In this document: piece after piece, positions 25,414 through 34,224 of the stretch
Layout of the letters: every line of letters starts with the position of its first letter
Position numbering within the stretch: position 1 is the stretch's first letter
Assembly (NCBI GenBank): GCA_044841755.1
Contig: JAXOFM010000006.1
Location: forward strand, 1 to 64,000
Length of the DNA stretch: 64,000 nt
Origin: CAZAPO01 sp044841755
GTDB taxonomy: Bacteria > Bacteroidota > Bacteroidia > Flavobacteriales > Flavobacteriaceae
Reading direction: 5' to 3'
Translations under genes and position numbers: made by a program
Notes under the pieces: model-generated
What the model saw: only the letters and a program-made list of their open reading frames with translations
Database searches by the model: none
What the model was told of the DNA's origin: nothing

Positions 25414-25899
25414 ATGAGCAATATGATTATTAGAGAAATTCAACCTTCAGATAATGAAGCTATAGAGCAGGTTATAAAAGCTGTTTTTCATGAGTTTGAC
25501 TTGCCATTGGTTGGAACAGCTTATGAAGATGAAGAAACACCAAAAATGTTTGAATCTTATCAAAATAAAAATGAAGTATATTTTGTATTGGAGGTAGATG
25601 AACAAGTTTTGGGCGGAGGCGGAATTAAACCGTTAAGAAACTTTGATAAAGATGTTTGTGAACTACAGAAAATGTATTTTTCTCCACTCGTAAGAGGTAA
25701 AGGTTATGGAAAACTAATGTTTGATAAATGCTTAGCTGCTGCTAAAAAGTTAAGCTATAAAAGGTGTTATCTCGAATCTGCCTCTGTTCTTAAAGCTGCA
25801 ATCCATATTTATGAAAATAAAGGGTTTGAGCATTTAGATAAACCACTTGGAAATACAGGGCATTATTCTTGTGGAGTATGGATGATTAAAGATTTATAA
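25414..25899 (+). CDS. GNAT family N-acetyltransferase
   Basis: A 161-residue acetyltransferase with motif A ELQKMYFSPLVRGKGYGKLMFDKCLAAAK (about 83-111, acetyl-CoA loop RGKGYG) and the C-terminal HIYENKGFEHLDKPLGNTGHYSC segment. The last part resembles a YjaB/ElaA-like subgroup that ends with a conserved G.TGH(Y/F) motif. It is divergent from ribD with only 28 bases between starts. Its stop shares a base with the prmC start (TAATG). A second Met at codon 4 is an alternative start. Confidence 0.9.
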   Translation: MSNMIIREIQPSDNEAIEQVIKAVFHEFDLPLVGTAYEDEETPKMFESYQNKNEVYFVLEVDEQVLGGGGIKPLRNFDKDVCELQKMYFSPLVRGKGYGKLMFDKCLAAAKKLSYKRCYLESASVLKAAIHIYENKGFEHLDKPLGNTGHYSCGVWMIKDL

Positions 25900-26756
25900 T
25901 GCAATTAAAGTCATTACGTACATACTTTCAAAATGCACTTTTGGGCTACTATCCCGATTCAGAAATTCAATCATTTTTTAAACTATTGTGTGAATTTAAG
26001 CTTGAATACAAACCAATAGATATTGTATTAAAAACTGAAGACGTAATTGAAGGAGAAGCTTATAATTTTTTTCAAGATACTATCGAAAGACTTCAAGCAT
26101 ATGAACCTATACAATATATAATAGGCGAGACTGAGTTTTACGGATTAAAGTTTAATGTAAATAAATCGGTTTTAATTCCTCGACCAGAAACCGAAGAGTT
26201 GGTGGATTGGATTATAAAAGATTGCAAAGGCAAGGACATAAAAATTCTTGATATTGGAACTGGTAGTGGATGTATTCCTGTAACTCTTGCTAAAAACCTT
26301 CAAAAAGCTAGTATTTATGCGTTGGATGTAAGCAAAGAAGCTTTAAAAGTTGCATCATCTAATGCCAAAGAAAATAGTGCCATAGTTAGATTTATTGAAA
26401 CTGATATACTTCGCGTTGATTGTGAAAACTTTGTATCAAATTATGGTGAGTTTGATGTCATAGTGTCTAATCCACCATATGTAAGATTGTCTGAAAAATC
26501 GTTAATGAAAGATAATGTATTAAAATACGAACCACATTTGGCTCTTTTTGTAGAAGATGATGATGCTTTACTGTTTTATAGAAAAATTGTTGAGTTAAGT
26601 GGTAAACTTTTAAACTCAAAAGGCTTTATTTATTTTGAGATTAATGAGGGCCTAGGCAATCTAACTAAGCTAGTAATGAAAAATAGTTTTTCAGCTATAG
26701 AATTAAAAAAAGATCTATCTGGTAAAGATAGAATGATTAAAGGAACTAAGAATTAA
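25899..26756 (+). CDS. prmC: Peptide chain release factor N5-glutamine methyltransferase
   Basis: Methylates the Gln of the GGQ loop in release factors RF1/RF2. It has 285 residues. An N-terminal helical recognition domain (about 1-85, with PIQYIIGETEFYGLKF at its end) is followed by the Rossmann methyltransferase domain: ILDIGTGSGCIPVTLA (116-131) for AdoMet binding and the catalytic N191-P-P-Y194. The family signature VLIPRPETEELVDW is at 91-104. It is translationally coupled to the GNAT gene. Its 3' end overlaps the convergent cutC by 11 bases. Confidence 0.96.
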   Translation: MQLKSLRTYFQNALLGYYPDSEIQSFFKLLCEFKLEYKPIDIVLKTEDVIEGEAYNFFQDTIERLQAYEPIQYIIGETEFYGLKFNVNKSVLIPRPETEELVDWIIKDCKGKDIKILDIGTGSGCIPVTLAKNLQKASIYALDVSKEALKVASSNAKENSAIVRFIETDILRVDCENFVSNYGEFDVIVSNPPYVRLSEKSLMKDNVLKYEPHLALFVEDDDALLFYRKIVELSGKLLNSKGFIYFEINEGLGNLTKLVMKNSFSAIELKKDLSGKDRMIKGTKN

Positions 26757-27471
26757 CAAGACTTAGAAGTTTTTCTATAGTTTCTGTGTCTGAATAATAT
26801 TCTATTGAGTCATCCATAAATTTTGCACTATTCATGCTAATATCAGTTGTTAGGTTTGCTTTTTTTATTGTCGTAGCAGATGCATGAATTTCTTTAAAAC
26901 CTAAGTTTTTAAATGCTTTAATATTATTAGCATTTACTCCACCACCAGGAAGAATAGTAACTTTATTATTAGATAGTTTTTTAAGCTTTTCTAATAAATC
27001 AACTCCTTTAATAGCACTTGTTTGTTGCCCAGAAGTTAAAATACGATCTATACCAATAGAGGAAAGTTTTTCTAAGGTTGCAACTGGATCTGGAACCCAA
27101 TCAAATGCACGGTGAAATGTAAAAGATAAAGGTTTAGACAACTCAACGAGCTCTTGAGTTCTTTTTTCGTCTAATGAATTATTACTATTTAGTACTCCCG
27201 AAACAATCCCGGAAACACCTAATTCTTTACATAACCGTATATCTTTTTTCATGATTTCAAACTCAGCGTCAGAGTAGGTGAAATTTCCACTTCGAGGTCT
27301 TATTAGAACAAAAATTGGAATTGAAAGTTGCTCAGCTACTTGTTTTAGAAAACCATAGCTGGGTGTAATACCTCCAACAGCTAACTCTTGACAAAGTTCA
27401 ATGCGATGAGCTCCAGATTTCTCAGCATTAATTGCCGACTTATAATTGCTTGTGCAAATTTCTAAAAGCAT
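26746..27471 (-). CDS. cutC: Copper homeostasis protein CutC family
   Basis: A 241-residue TIM-barrel protein of the CutC family, from ATG 27471 (MLLEICTSNYKSAINAEKSG). The conserved stretches are GAHRIELCQELAVGGITPSYG, VLIRPRSGNFTYSD, TFHRAFDW and ILTSGQQTSA. The open frame extends 15 codons upstream into a Phe-rich stretch with no family resemblance. The family was named for copper tolerance in E. coli, but its real function is unsettled. It is convergent with prmC and divergent from ligA. Confidence 0.92.
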   Translation of the reverse strand: MLLEICTSNYKSAINAEKSGAHRIELCQELAVGGITPSYGFLKQVAEQLSIPIFVLIRPRSGNFTYSDAEFEIMKKDIRLCKELGVSGIVSGVLNSNNSLDEKRTQELVELSKPLSFTFHRAFDWVPDPVATLEKLSSIGIDRILTSGQQTSAIKGVDLLEKLKKLSNNKVTILPGGGVNANNIKAFKNLGFKEIHASATTIKKANLTTDISMNSAKFMDDSIEYYSDTETIEKLLSLVNS

Positions 27472-27580
27472 GAAAAATAGTATGGTTTGTTGATAAAAAC
27501 TACTTAGGAAAAACACCTAAATCAAATGTTTTTCTCCTAGCCATTTTTGTATATTAGAAGACTAATATAATCAATTATTA

Positions 27581-29575
27581 ATGACCGTAAGAGAGCAAAT
27601 TGAAGCCTTAAGATCTGAGCTTAGAGATCATAACCATAACTACTATGTACTTGATAATCCTACTATTAGTGATTATGAGTTTGATATGAAATTGAAACAG
27701 CTTCAAGAGTTAGAAACTAAACATCCAGAGTTTTATGATGCTAATTCGCCTACTTTAAGGGTTGGTGGTGAGGTTACAAAGAATTTTGAAACGGTTGCTC
27801 ATGAACATAGGATGTATTCTTTAGATAATTCGTATTCAAAAGAAGATCTTTTAGACTGGGAAAAGCGTATCAAAAAATTAGTTGATGGAGATATTAAATA
27901 TACATGTGAGTTAAAGTATGATGGTGCTTCAATGAGTTTGACTTATGAAAATGGAGAATTAATTAGAGCAGTTACTAGAGGTGATGGTTTTCAAGGAGAT
28001 AATGTTACTACCAATGTGAAGACGATAAACTCGGTTCCCTTAAAATTGAAAGGCGAATATCCTCCAAAATTTGAAATAAGAGGAGAGATTGTCTTGCCAT
28101 TTGATGGTTTTAATAAGATGAATGAAGAACGTATAGCAACTGGAGAGGAACCTTATAGAAACCCTAGAAATACGGCTTCTGGGAGTTTGAAACTTCAGGA
28201 CAGTGCTGAAGTAGCTAAACGACCGTTACAATGTTTACTCTATAATGTTAAAGGACAAAACACAGGAATTACATCACAGTTTGAAAACCTTGAAAAGGCT
28301 CGTTCTTGGGGATTTAAAGTTCCAACTGCTGCTAAGCTTGCTAATTCAATAGATGAGGTACTAGAGTTTGTAAATCATTGGGATACAGAGCGCCATAATT
28401 TACCATATGAAACTGACGGAGTGGTAATAAAAGTAAACAGCCTTTATCAGCAGGAAGAATTGGGCTACACAGCCAAGGCTCCACGTTGGGCAATAGCCTA
28501 TAAGTTTAAAGCAGAACAGGTTTCAACAAAACTAAATAGTATATCCTATCAAGTAGGAAGAACAGGAGCTATTACACCAGTTGCAAACCTGGAGCCAGTT
28601 GAGTTGGCTGGGACTATTGTTAAGCGAGCTTCACTGCATAATGCAGATCAAATTGAAAAGTTGGACATACGTATTGGAGATGAGGTTTTTGTTGAAAAAG
28701 GAGGGGAGATTATTCCTAAGATCATTGCAGTAGATTTAAATAAACGCTCTAATGATTCAGAACCAACAATGTATATTTCTAATTGTCCAGAATGTGATAC
28801 AGAATTGATTAGAAAAGAAGGGGAAGCGCAACATTATTGCCCAAATTATATTGGTTGTAAACCACAGATAATAGGTAGAATTCAACACTATATTTCAAGG
28901 AAGGCAATGGATATTGAAGGGTTAGGAGGAGAAACGGTCGCTTTATTGGTAAACGAAGGTTTGATAACTAATTATTCTGATTTATATGAATTAACTAAAG
29001 ATCAAGTGATTCCATTGGAGCGAATGGCAGAAAAGAGTGCGGATAACCTAATTAATGGTATTGAGCTTTCAAAACAAATACCTTTTGAACGTGTGCTTTA
29101 TGCGTTAGGGATTAGGTATGTAGGTGAAACTGTAGCTAAAAAGTTAGCAAAGCAATACAAATCTATTGACTCGCTTTCTATTGCAACAATTTTAGATCTT
29201 ATAACTGTCGATGAAATAGGAGAGAAGATAGCAGAGAGTGTTGTAGATTTCTTTTCTTCTATAGAAAACATGGAGATTGTTAACCGGTTAAAGCAATTTG
29301 GAGTTCAGCTTGAATTATCTAAAGAAGTTTTGGCTAATCAAACTAGTAAACTTGAAGGGAAGTCTTTTGTTGTATCTGGTGTATTTGAATCAGTTTCTCG
29401 AAGTGAACTAAAAAAACTAATAGAAGATAATGGAGGTAAGGTTTCCGCTTCAATTTCTTCAAAGACAAGCTATGTAGTTGCAGGAGATAAAATGGGACCA
29501 AGTAAGCGTACTAAAGCTGAAGGTTTAAATATTCCTATAATAGGTGAAAAAGACTTCTTACAAATGATTATTTAG
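27581..29575 (+). CDS. ligA: NAD-dependent DNA ligase LigA
   Basis: Seals nicks in DNA during replication and repair with NAD+. It has 664 residues, normal length. Domain order is Ia (about 1-70, NHNYYVLDNPTISDYEFD), adenylation domain with catalytic K112 in CELKYDGAS, OB fold (about 315-400), four-Cys zinc finger (CPECDTEL and HYCPNYIGC), helix-hairpin-helix region (about 430-580) and C-terminal BRCT (about 590-664). A variant -7 element TATATTAG precedes it. The next gene starts about 98 bases downstream under its own promoter. Confidence 0.97.
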   Translation: MTVREQIEALRSELRDHNHNYYVLDNPTISDYEFDMKLKQLQELETKHPEFYDANSPTLRVGGEVTKNFETVAHEHRMYSLDNSYSKEDLLDWEKRIKKLVDGDIKYTCELKYDGASMSLTYENGELIRAVTRGDGFQGDNVTTNVKTINSVPLKLKGEYPPKFEIRGEIVLPFDGFNKMNEERIATGEEPYRNPRNTASGSLKLQDSAEVAKRPLQCLLYNVKGQNTGITSQFENLEKARSWGFKVPTAAKLANSIDEVLEFVNHWDTERHNLPYETDGVVIKVNSLYQQEELGYTAKAPRWAIAYKFKAEQVSTKLNSISYQVGRTGAITPVANLEPVELAGTIVKRASLHNADQIEKLDIRIGDEVFVEKGGEIIPKIIAVDLNKRSNDSEPTMYISNCPECDTELIRKEGEAQHYCPNYIGCKPQIIGRIQHYISRKAMDIEGLGGETVALLVNEGLITNYSDLYELTKDQVIPLERMAEKSADNLINGIELSKQIPFERVLYALGIRYVGETVAKKLAKQYKSIDSLSIATILDLITVDEIGEKIAESVVDFFSSIENMEIVNRLKQFGVQLELSKEVLANQTSKLEGKSFVVSGVFESVSRSELKKLIEDNGGKVSASISSKTSYVVAGDKMGPSKRTKAEGLNIPIIGEKDFLQMII

Positions 29576-29598
29576 ATGTATTCTAAATAAATTAAAAC

Positions 29599-29625
29599 AT
29601 CGATAAAAAGCATTAATTTATCGAT
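29599..29625. promoter_or_regulatory. Inverted repeat over the promoter of the 29674 gene
   Basis: ATCGATAAA (29599-29607) and TTTATCGAT (29617-29625) form a perfect 9-bp inverted repeat with a 9-base centre. It ends 17 bases before the -7 element at 29643, so it covers the -33 region. The layout is that of an operator. A related palindrome TTTTATCGATAAAA is at 40067-40080. Confidence 0.4.
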
Positions 29626-29642
29626 TAATTGTATTTTTTTGT

Positions 29643-29650
29643 TATATTTG
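29643..29650 (+). promoter_or_regulatory. -7 promoter element of the 29674 membrane protein gene
   Basis: TATATTTG, an exact TAnnTTTG match, 23 bases before ATG 29674. It lies inside the upstream extension of the open frame and so supports the downstream start. Confidence 0.55.
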
Positions 29651-29673
29651 TCGTACAAATAGACCCCAAATCT

Positions 29674-30429
29674 ATGTTTCAAAGACCAAAAATTATACTT
29701 GGACTTGTAATTATTTTAACCATCGCCTTCCTGATGTTTCAGGTTTTTGGGTTAGATATGCTTTCAGAGTTTGCTCGATTCTCTATCGTACCTCTATTAA
29801 CATATTTATATTTTCTAAGAACAGGAGACTCTAGATCCTACTTTTTCTGGTTTTTAGCCATTTATGGAATAGGAGAAGCTTTAGGTGGTATTGGCATGCT
29901 CTATTATGTAACAGAATATGACTTAATAGACTATCTGCAATTTTACGGAGGTAATATTTGCTATATAACGGCTTATTTTTGCTTGTTCTTAGAGGTTTTT
30001 AAAAATGTCGGTTTGAAAAAGATCTTTAAGCGCTATCCAATTCATTTGATTGTTTTACTAATATTTGATATTTATAGTGTTGTATTGGTGTCTCAGGTCA
30101 CTTTAGGTACTGGATATGTTATTGGACTATTTGATGCAATCATTGAAGTTGTTTATAACACTGTGGTTATGTTGCTTCTAACAATAACACTTATTAATTA
30201 CATTAGTTATGATACTAAGAAAGCTATGAATTTATTGATTGGAGCTATCTGTATTGTTTTTTCTGAGGTTATTCAAGTGGCGTACTTCTACATTACAGGA
30301 GAAAATATTCTTGGTATAGTTTACTCGGTGTTATATGTTATAGCTTTTATTCTCTTTTACTTGCAATCTAGTATGAGTTACGCGAGAGTTCAGAAGTTTC
30401 ATACTTTAAAAAAGCTAGAAGAAGCTTAA
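29674..30429 (+). CDS. Multi-pass membrane protein of unknown function
   Basis: A 251-residue very hydrophobic protein with about eight predicted transmembrane segments (starts near 7, 27, 51, 84, 113, 136, 160, 185 and 210), short loops and a charged C-terminal tail (KFHTLKKLEEA). The topology is like that of YhhN/lysoplasmalogenase-type proteins, but I see no decisive motif, so I leave it unnamed. I chose ATG 29674 (MFQRPKIILG) because the upstream TTG at 29629 lies before the -7 element. The 3' end overlaps DoxX by 4 bases, convergent. A possible operator at 29599-29625 suggests its expression is controlled. Confidence 0.75.
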   Translation: MFQRPKIILGLVIILTIAFLMFQVFGLDMLSEFARFSIVPLLTYLYFLRTGDSRSYFFWFLAIYGIGEALGGIGMLYYVTEYDLIDYLQFYGGNICYITAYFCLFLEVFKNVGLKKIFKRYPIHLIVLLIFDIYSVVLVSQVTLGTGYVIGLFDAIIEVVYNTVVMLLLTITLINYISYDTKKAMNLLIGAICIVFSEVIQVAYFYITGENILGIVYSVLYVIAFILFYLQSSMSYARVQKFHTLKKLEEA

Positions 30430-30812
30430 TTAAATTTTTGATCTATAATAGGAATTTCCTTTTTATGAATAAACAATATTATTGCTGCTAAAACAAAAGT
30501 AACAACTGCAGTAATAAATAATATTCCACCATCATTTTGAACTTCGATACCTAACTTAGTTAGGTGTAAAAAGATAGCCCCAGCAATTAGACCTAATGTC
30601 AACGTAGCTCCAGCCCAAACTGTTCTTGGAATTAATAATAATATACCAGCAATTAACTCAAGAATACCAATACCTATTCTTCCAATTGGTTCTAAGCCTA
30701 CAGTTTCAAAAATGTAAACACTATCAGGATGCGCTGTAAATTTAAAACGTAGTGTTTGAATTAATATAATCGCAACAATTAGTCTTAATGCAAGAGGCAA
30801 ATACTTTTTCAT
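30426..30812 (-). CDS. DoxX family membrane protein
   Basis: A 128-residue protein with four hydrophobic segments: LPLALRLIVAIILIQTLRFKF near the start, then LELIAGILLLIP, AGATLTLGLIAGAIFL and ITAVVTFVLAAIILFIH. This matches the DoxX/DoxD-like family of small membrane proteins, whose roles vary. From ATG 30812 (MKKYLPLALRL); the open frame runs 16 codons further upstream without similarity. It follows the 5'-nucleotidase pair on the same strand by 68 bases and may be transcribed with it. Confidence 0.83.
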   Translation of the reverse strand: MKKYLPLALRLIVAIILIQTLRFKFTAHPDSVYIFETVGLEPIGRIGIGILELIAGILLLIPRTVWAGATLTLGLIAGAIFLHLTKLGIEVQNDGGILFITAVVTFVLAAIILFIHKKEIPIIDQKFN

Positions 30813-30879
30813 AATGTATAAGAGTTTTAACTTTAGTTTAGACGACTTAAAACAAAACACTTACACAACGAGAAAAAAA

Positions 30880-31794
30880 TTATACAATAATTGATGTTCC
30901 TTTTGCAGCTTTATTCTTGTCAGCATCAAAGTAAAAGTCAATCCTTCCAAGATAAAGACCATAACAACCTACTTGGTTTACTAACACGTTTTTGTCGGTA
31001 CTATTTTTTTCAATACTTGGTTTTGGTAAAAAAGTATGTGTATGCCCTCCAATAATCAGATCAATATCTTTTGTTGCTTTTGCAAGATTAAGATCTGAAA
31101 CTAGATCTGGAGAATTACGATAATAGTAGCCTAGGTGTGACAAGCAAATAACCAAATCGCACTGTTCTTCTTCTTTAAGAATCCTACTCATATCCTGTGC
31201 AACTCCAATAGGATCTAAATACTTGGTTTCTTTGTAGAGCTTTTTAATTACTAATCCATCTAATTCAATACCAAGCCCAAAAACACCAATCTTGATCCCA
31301 TCTCTTACGAATACCTTATAAGGTTTCACATGCGTATCCATAACTGTATTAGTAAAGTCATAATTGGCAGAAACAAACTCGAATTTAGCATGAGGGATTT
31401 GTGCATATAGGCCATCAATACCGTTATCAAAATCATGGTTTCCTATAGTGGCAGCATCATATTTAAGCATACTCATCAACTTAAATTCTAACTCTCCACC
31501 ATAATAGTTAAAATAAGGAGTTCCTTGAAAAATATCACCTGCATCAAATAGTAAAGTGTTAGGATTTTCTTTTCTAATACTTTCAACCAAGGCAGCTCTA
31601 CGGGCGACACCACCTTTATTAGCGTTTCTTCCATCATCTGGCCCAAAAGGGTCAATATGACTATGTACATCATTTGTGTGGAGAATCGTAATCTTCTTTT
31701 GGTTTGCAGGAGCAAAACTTGATAACGATAAACCTCCAAAACCAATTAAAGCGGTTCCTGCTGCAGTTTGCTGGATAAAATCTCTTCTTCTCAT
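30880..31794 (-). CDS. Metallophosphatase, N-terminal half of a split 5'-nucleotidase
   Basis: A 304-residue calcineurin-type phosphoesterase equal to the catalytic domain of UshA-like 5'-nucleotidases. The signal MRRRDFIQQTAAGTALIGFG (residues 1-20) is of twin-arginine type. The two-metal site is complete: D42-x-H44, D84-x-x-D87 (FDAGDIFQG), G118-N119-H120-D121 and GGHTHTF near 250. The substrate-binding C-terminal domain of UshA is missing here and is encoded by the gene directly upstream (31797-32552), 2 bases away. Confidence 0.92.
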   Translation of the reverse strand: MRRRDFIQQTAAGTALIGFGGLSLSSFAPANQKKITILHTNDVHSHIDPFGPDDGRNANKGGVARRAALVESIRKENPNTLLFDAGDIFQGTPYFNYYGGELEFKLMSMLKYDAATIGNHDFDNGIDGLYAQIPHAKFEFVSANYDFTNTVMDTHVKPYKVFVRDGIKIGVFGLGIELDGLVIKKLYKETKYLDPIGVAQDMSRILKEEEQCDLVICLSHLGYYYRNSPDLVSDLNLAKATKDIDLIIGGHTHTFLPKPSIEKNSTDKNVLVNQVGCYGLYLGRIDFYFDADKNKAAKGTSIIV

Positions 31795-31796
31795 TC

Positions 31797-32552
31797 TTAA
31801 TTGGCTTTTATAAATCTGTTATCGGCTTTAAGGTTTAGGGTGTCAACTTTTTTAAAGTAATCAATTAGCGCATTTCGTACCTTATAATCAAGGATATGAA
31901 GTGTGTCACTTTCTCTAAAAAAAGCCATATTATCTCCACCATTGTATAGATAATCATTGGTGGCTACGTAATAAATTTCTTCATCATTAATCTCTTTTCC
32001 ATCTATCAGACTTTCAACAAGTTGAAAATCATTATTTAACTTTATACTCAATCCAGATATTGGATGCGCTCTTTTAGCTTTTATGAGGTATTCAACAAGC
32101 TTTTTAACTGCTGTCCCTTTAAGCTCAGTGACCACTACACTATTTTCAAAAGGCATAATTTGATATGCTGTACGTGTAGTAACATTTCCTTTTGATATAA
32201 TAGCTCTTATACCACCATGATTTAGCATAACAACATCAATTTCATTGCCAGTTCTAGATTTAAAAATGGGATTTGACTGTTCTTTAATGGCATCTGCCAT
32301 AAAATTTCCGATTGCTGTATTTAGCTCTCCATCGTTTTTAGTATAAGTGTTAACTGCATAGGCAAGTGTACTGTCAAGCCCTTGATTAACATGGTCTCTA
32401 TAAGGTTTGATGAAATCTTCAATTTCCTGTGAGCCCTTCAAGGAATCATTTATCGCTAATCGCTTACCTTCAATTCTTGCTAGATAGTTATCTTGTTTAC
32501 ATGAAAGTAGAAAACATAAAATAAGAATTGGTGTTAATTTTTTTAATTGCAT
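31797..32552 (-). CDS. 5'-nucleotidase C-terminal domain lipoprotein
   Basis: A 251-residue lipoprotein (signal 1-17, lipobox C18 in FLLSCKQ) equal to the C-terminal substrate-binding domain of UshA-like 5'-nucleotidases. Family stretches are NTAIGNFMADAI, VVMLNHGGIRAIISKGNVT, AYQIMPFENSVVVTELKG, YYVATNDYLYNGGDNMAFF. It has no metal site. It probably pairs with the metallophosphatase encoded next in the operon. The order is reversed relative to the fused enzyme: here the C-terminal domain gene comes first. Confidence 0.9.
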   Translation of the reverse strand: MQLKKLTPILILCFLLSCKQDNYLARIEGKRLAINDSLKGSQEIEDFIKPYRDHVNQGLDSTLAYAVNTYTKNDGELNTAIGNFMADAIKEQSNPIFKSRTGNEIDVVMLNHGGIRAIISKGNVTTRTAYQIMPFENSVVVTELKGTAVKKLVEYLIKAKRAHPISGLSIKLNNDFQLVESLIDGKEINDEEIYYVATNDYLYNGGDNMAFFRESDTLHILDYKVRNALIDYFKKVDTLNLKADNRFIKAN

Positions 32553-32560
32553 AAAGTATT

Positions 32561-32612
32561 TGTTATTTCTTTTACAATAGATTTAAAAGATGTTATTTCT
32601 ATTACAATTGAT
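32561..32612. repeat. Imperfect 22-bp direct repeat in a divergent promoter region
   Basis: TGTTATTTCTTTTACAATAGAT (22 bases; 32561-32582) and the copy at 32591-32612 differ at two positions (20 of 22 identical), with a 30-base period. They lie between the divergent nucleotidase operon and the DUF6913-dapA operon. A phased direct repeat here could be a regulator-binding site for either side. Confidence 0.45.
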
Positions 32613-32655
32613 ACTAAACTGTTACTTTTTGGTGGTTATAATCTTTAACGTTTAG

Positions 32656-32663
32656 TACATTTG
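32656..32663 (+). promoter_or_regulatory. -7 promoter element of the DUF6913-dapA operon
   Basis: TACATTTG, an exact TAnnTTTG match, 19 bases before ATG 32683. A TTG occurs at 32629 but at 24 bases, longer than usual. Confidence 0.55.
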
Positions 32664-32682
32664 CACAAACGCATAAATATAA

Positions 32683-33204
32683 ATGTTTTTAAGACGTTTT
32701 AAGGAAAAATCAAATCAAAAATATATTAACAGTATATTAAATTCTAGAAGGGTTGCTATTCATAGCAGACCTATAGAATCGATTGGAGTAATTCTTAATT
32801 ACGATGAGTGTAATAAATATGATGCGTTAAGAGCTATTTTTAAAAGTGTTGGAATTTTAGAGAATAAGGTTAAGTTCTTAACATTTATTACAGATGAAAA
32901 AATGACTCCCAATAATTGGGATGCCTATTTTAATCCAAAGAATTTTGGATGGAAAGGAAATATCAATAACGTTGAAGCTCAAGAATTCATAAAAACTGAG
33001 TTTGATGCACTTATTAGCTTCTATAAAGAGGATAATTTAGAATTAAATATGATTACAGCTTCATCTAAAGCAAATTTCAAGATTGGAATTTCAAATAATG
33101 ATGATCGTCTTCATGACTTTATAATAGATATTAAACCACACCAGATAGATCTTTTTAAATACGAATTAATAAAATACTTAAAAGTACTGAACAAAATTGT
33201 ATGA
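32683..33204 (+). CDS. DUF6913-like protein of unknown function
   Basis: A 173-residue soluble protein with no signal and no recognised motif. I recognise the general type from Bacteroidota (DUF6913), where it commonly sits before dapA; the name is from memory. Visible features: a basic N-terminus (LRRFKEKSNQKYINSILNSRR), GVILNYDECNKYDALRAIFKS, and a W-containing middle (NNWDAYFNPKNFGWKGN). Its stop overlaps the dapA ATG by 4 bases, so the two are translationally coupled. Function unknown. Confidence 0.75.
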   Translation: MFLRRFKEKSNQKYINSILNSRRVAIHSRPIESIGVILNYDECNKYDALRAIFKSVGILENKVKFLTFITDEKMTPNNWDAYFNPKNFGWKGNINNVEAQEFIKTEFDALISFYKEDNLELNMITASSKANFKIGISNNDDRLHDFIIDIKPHQIDLFKYELIKYLKVLNKIV

Positions 33205-34076
33205 ATGCATTAATAGGAACAGGAGTTGCACTTGTAACTCCCTTTAATGAAGATTTAAGCGTAGATCACAATGCGCTCGCTAACATTGTAAACTTCAATG
33301 TTAAAAACGGAACAAATTATCTGGTAATTTGTGGTACCACAGGAGAAAGTGTAACAATCACTGCTAAAGAGAAGAAAGCAATTGTTGAAATCATAAAAGA
33401 AGCAAACAAAGGAAGATTGCCTTTAGTTTTAGGAATTGGAGGTAATAACACTGCAGCTGTTATTGAAGAAATTAAAAATACAGATCTTTCTGATTTTGCT
33501 GCGATACTATCAGTAGCTCCTTATTATAGTAAGCCAACACAAGAAGGACTGTATCAACACTTTAAAGCAATTGCTGAGGTTTGTCCAATACCAATTATTG
33601 TGTACAATGTTCCTGGAAGAACTTCTAAAAATATGGAGCCTAATACTACATTAAGATTGGCAAGAGATTTTGATAATATAGTTGCAGTAAAAGAGGCAGG
33701 AAATAATCAACAGCAATATTTAGATCTCATAAAAAACAAACCAGAAGGATTTTTGGTTATTTCAGGAGATGATGATTTAGCATTAGGAACTACTTTAGCT
33801 GGAGGATCAGGAGTAATTTCAGTTCTTGGTCAAGCCTTTCCTAAAGACTTTTCAAAAATGATCCAATTAGGATTGCAAGGTAAAGCCAATGAAGCTTATG
33901 AGCTACATTGTAAGTTTATGGAGATAACGAGTTTGATATTTGAGGAAAATAACCCTGCAGGAATTAAAGCTACTTTAGAAGGCTTAAATCTTTGCCGTGA
34001 TACGGTAAGACTTCCACTGGTTTCAGCGACAAATGGTCTTAAAGAAAGAATACTTGACTATATTGAGAGCTACTAA
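33201..34076 (+). CDS. dapA: 4-hydroxy-tetrahydrodipicolinate synthase
   Basis: Condenses pyruvate with aspartate semialdehyde, the first committed step to diaminopimelate and lysine. It has 291 residues, TIM barrel. Schiff-base K164 (IVAVKEAGNN), Y135 (IIVYNVPGRT) and T46/T47 (CGTTGES) are all in place, and GTGVALVTPFNE is the typical start. It is coupled to the preceding DUF6913 gene, and with dapF (14037) it supplies peptidoglycan precursor. Confidence 0.97.
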   Translation: MNALIGTGVALVTPFNEDLSVDHNALANIVNFNVKNGTNYLVICGTTGESVTITAKEKKAIVEIIKEANKGRLPLVLGIGGNNTAAVIEEIKNTDLSDFAAILSVAPYYSKPTQEGLYQHFKAIAEVCPIPIIVYNVPGRTSKNMEPNTTLRLARDFDNIVAVKEAGNNQQQYLDLIKNKPEGFLVISGDDDLALGTTLAGGSGVISVLGQAFPKDFSKMIQLGLQGKANEAYELHCKFMEITSLIFEENNPAGIKATLEGLNLCRDTVRLPLVSATNGLKERILDYIESY

Positions 34077-34199
34077 TTAAGATCTGATATTTTTTAATTT
34101 TTTTAAAAAGAGTTAAATATAACTTAAACTCTAGATTTAAGTAGAAGTAGCAATTATTTTAGCGTGAAATATTAGTTTTTAAAATACGTTATAAATGTT

Positions 34200-34207
34200 T
34201 ATTTTTG
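34200..34207 (+). promoter_or_regulatory. -7 promoter element of bamD
   Basis: TATTTTTG, an exact TAnnTTTG match, 17 bases before ATG 34225. It lies inside an upstream open extension and so supports the later start. Confidence 0.55.
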
Positions 34208-34224
34208 CATCCTGTTTAAAATCT

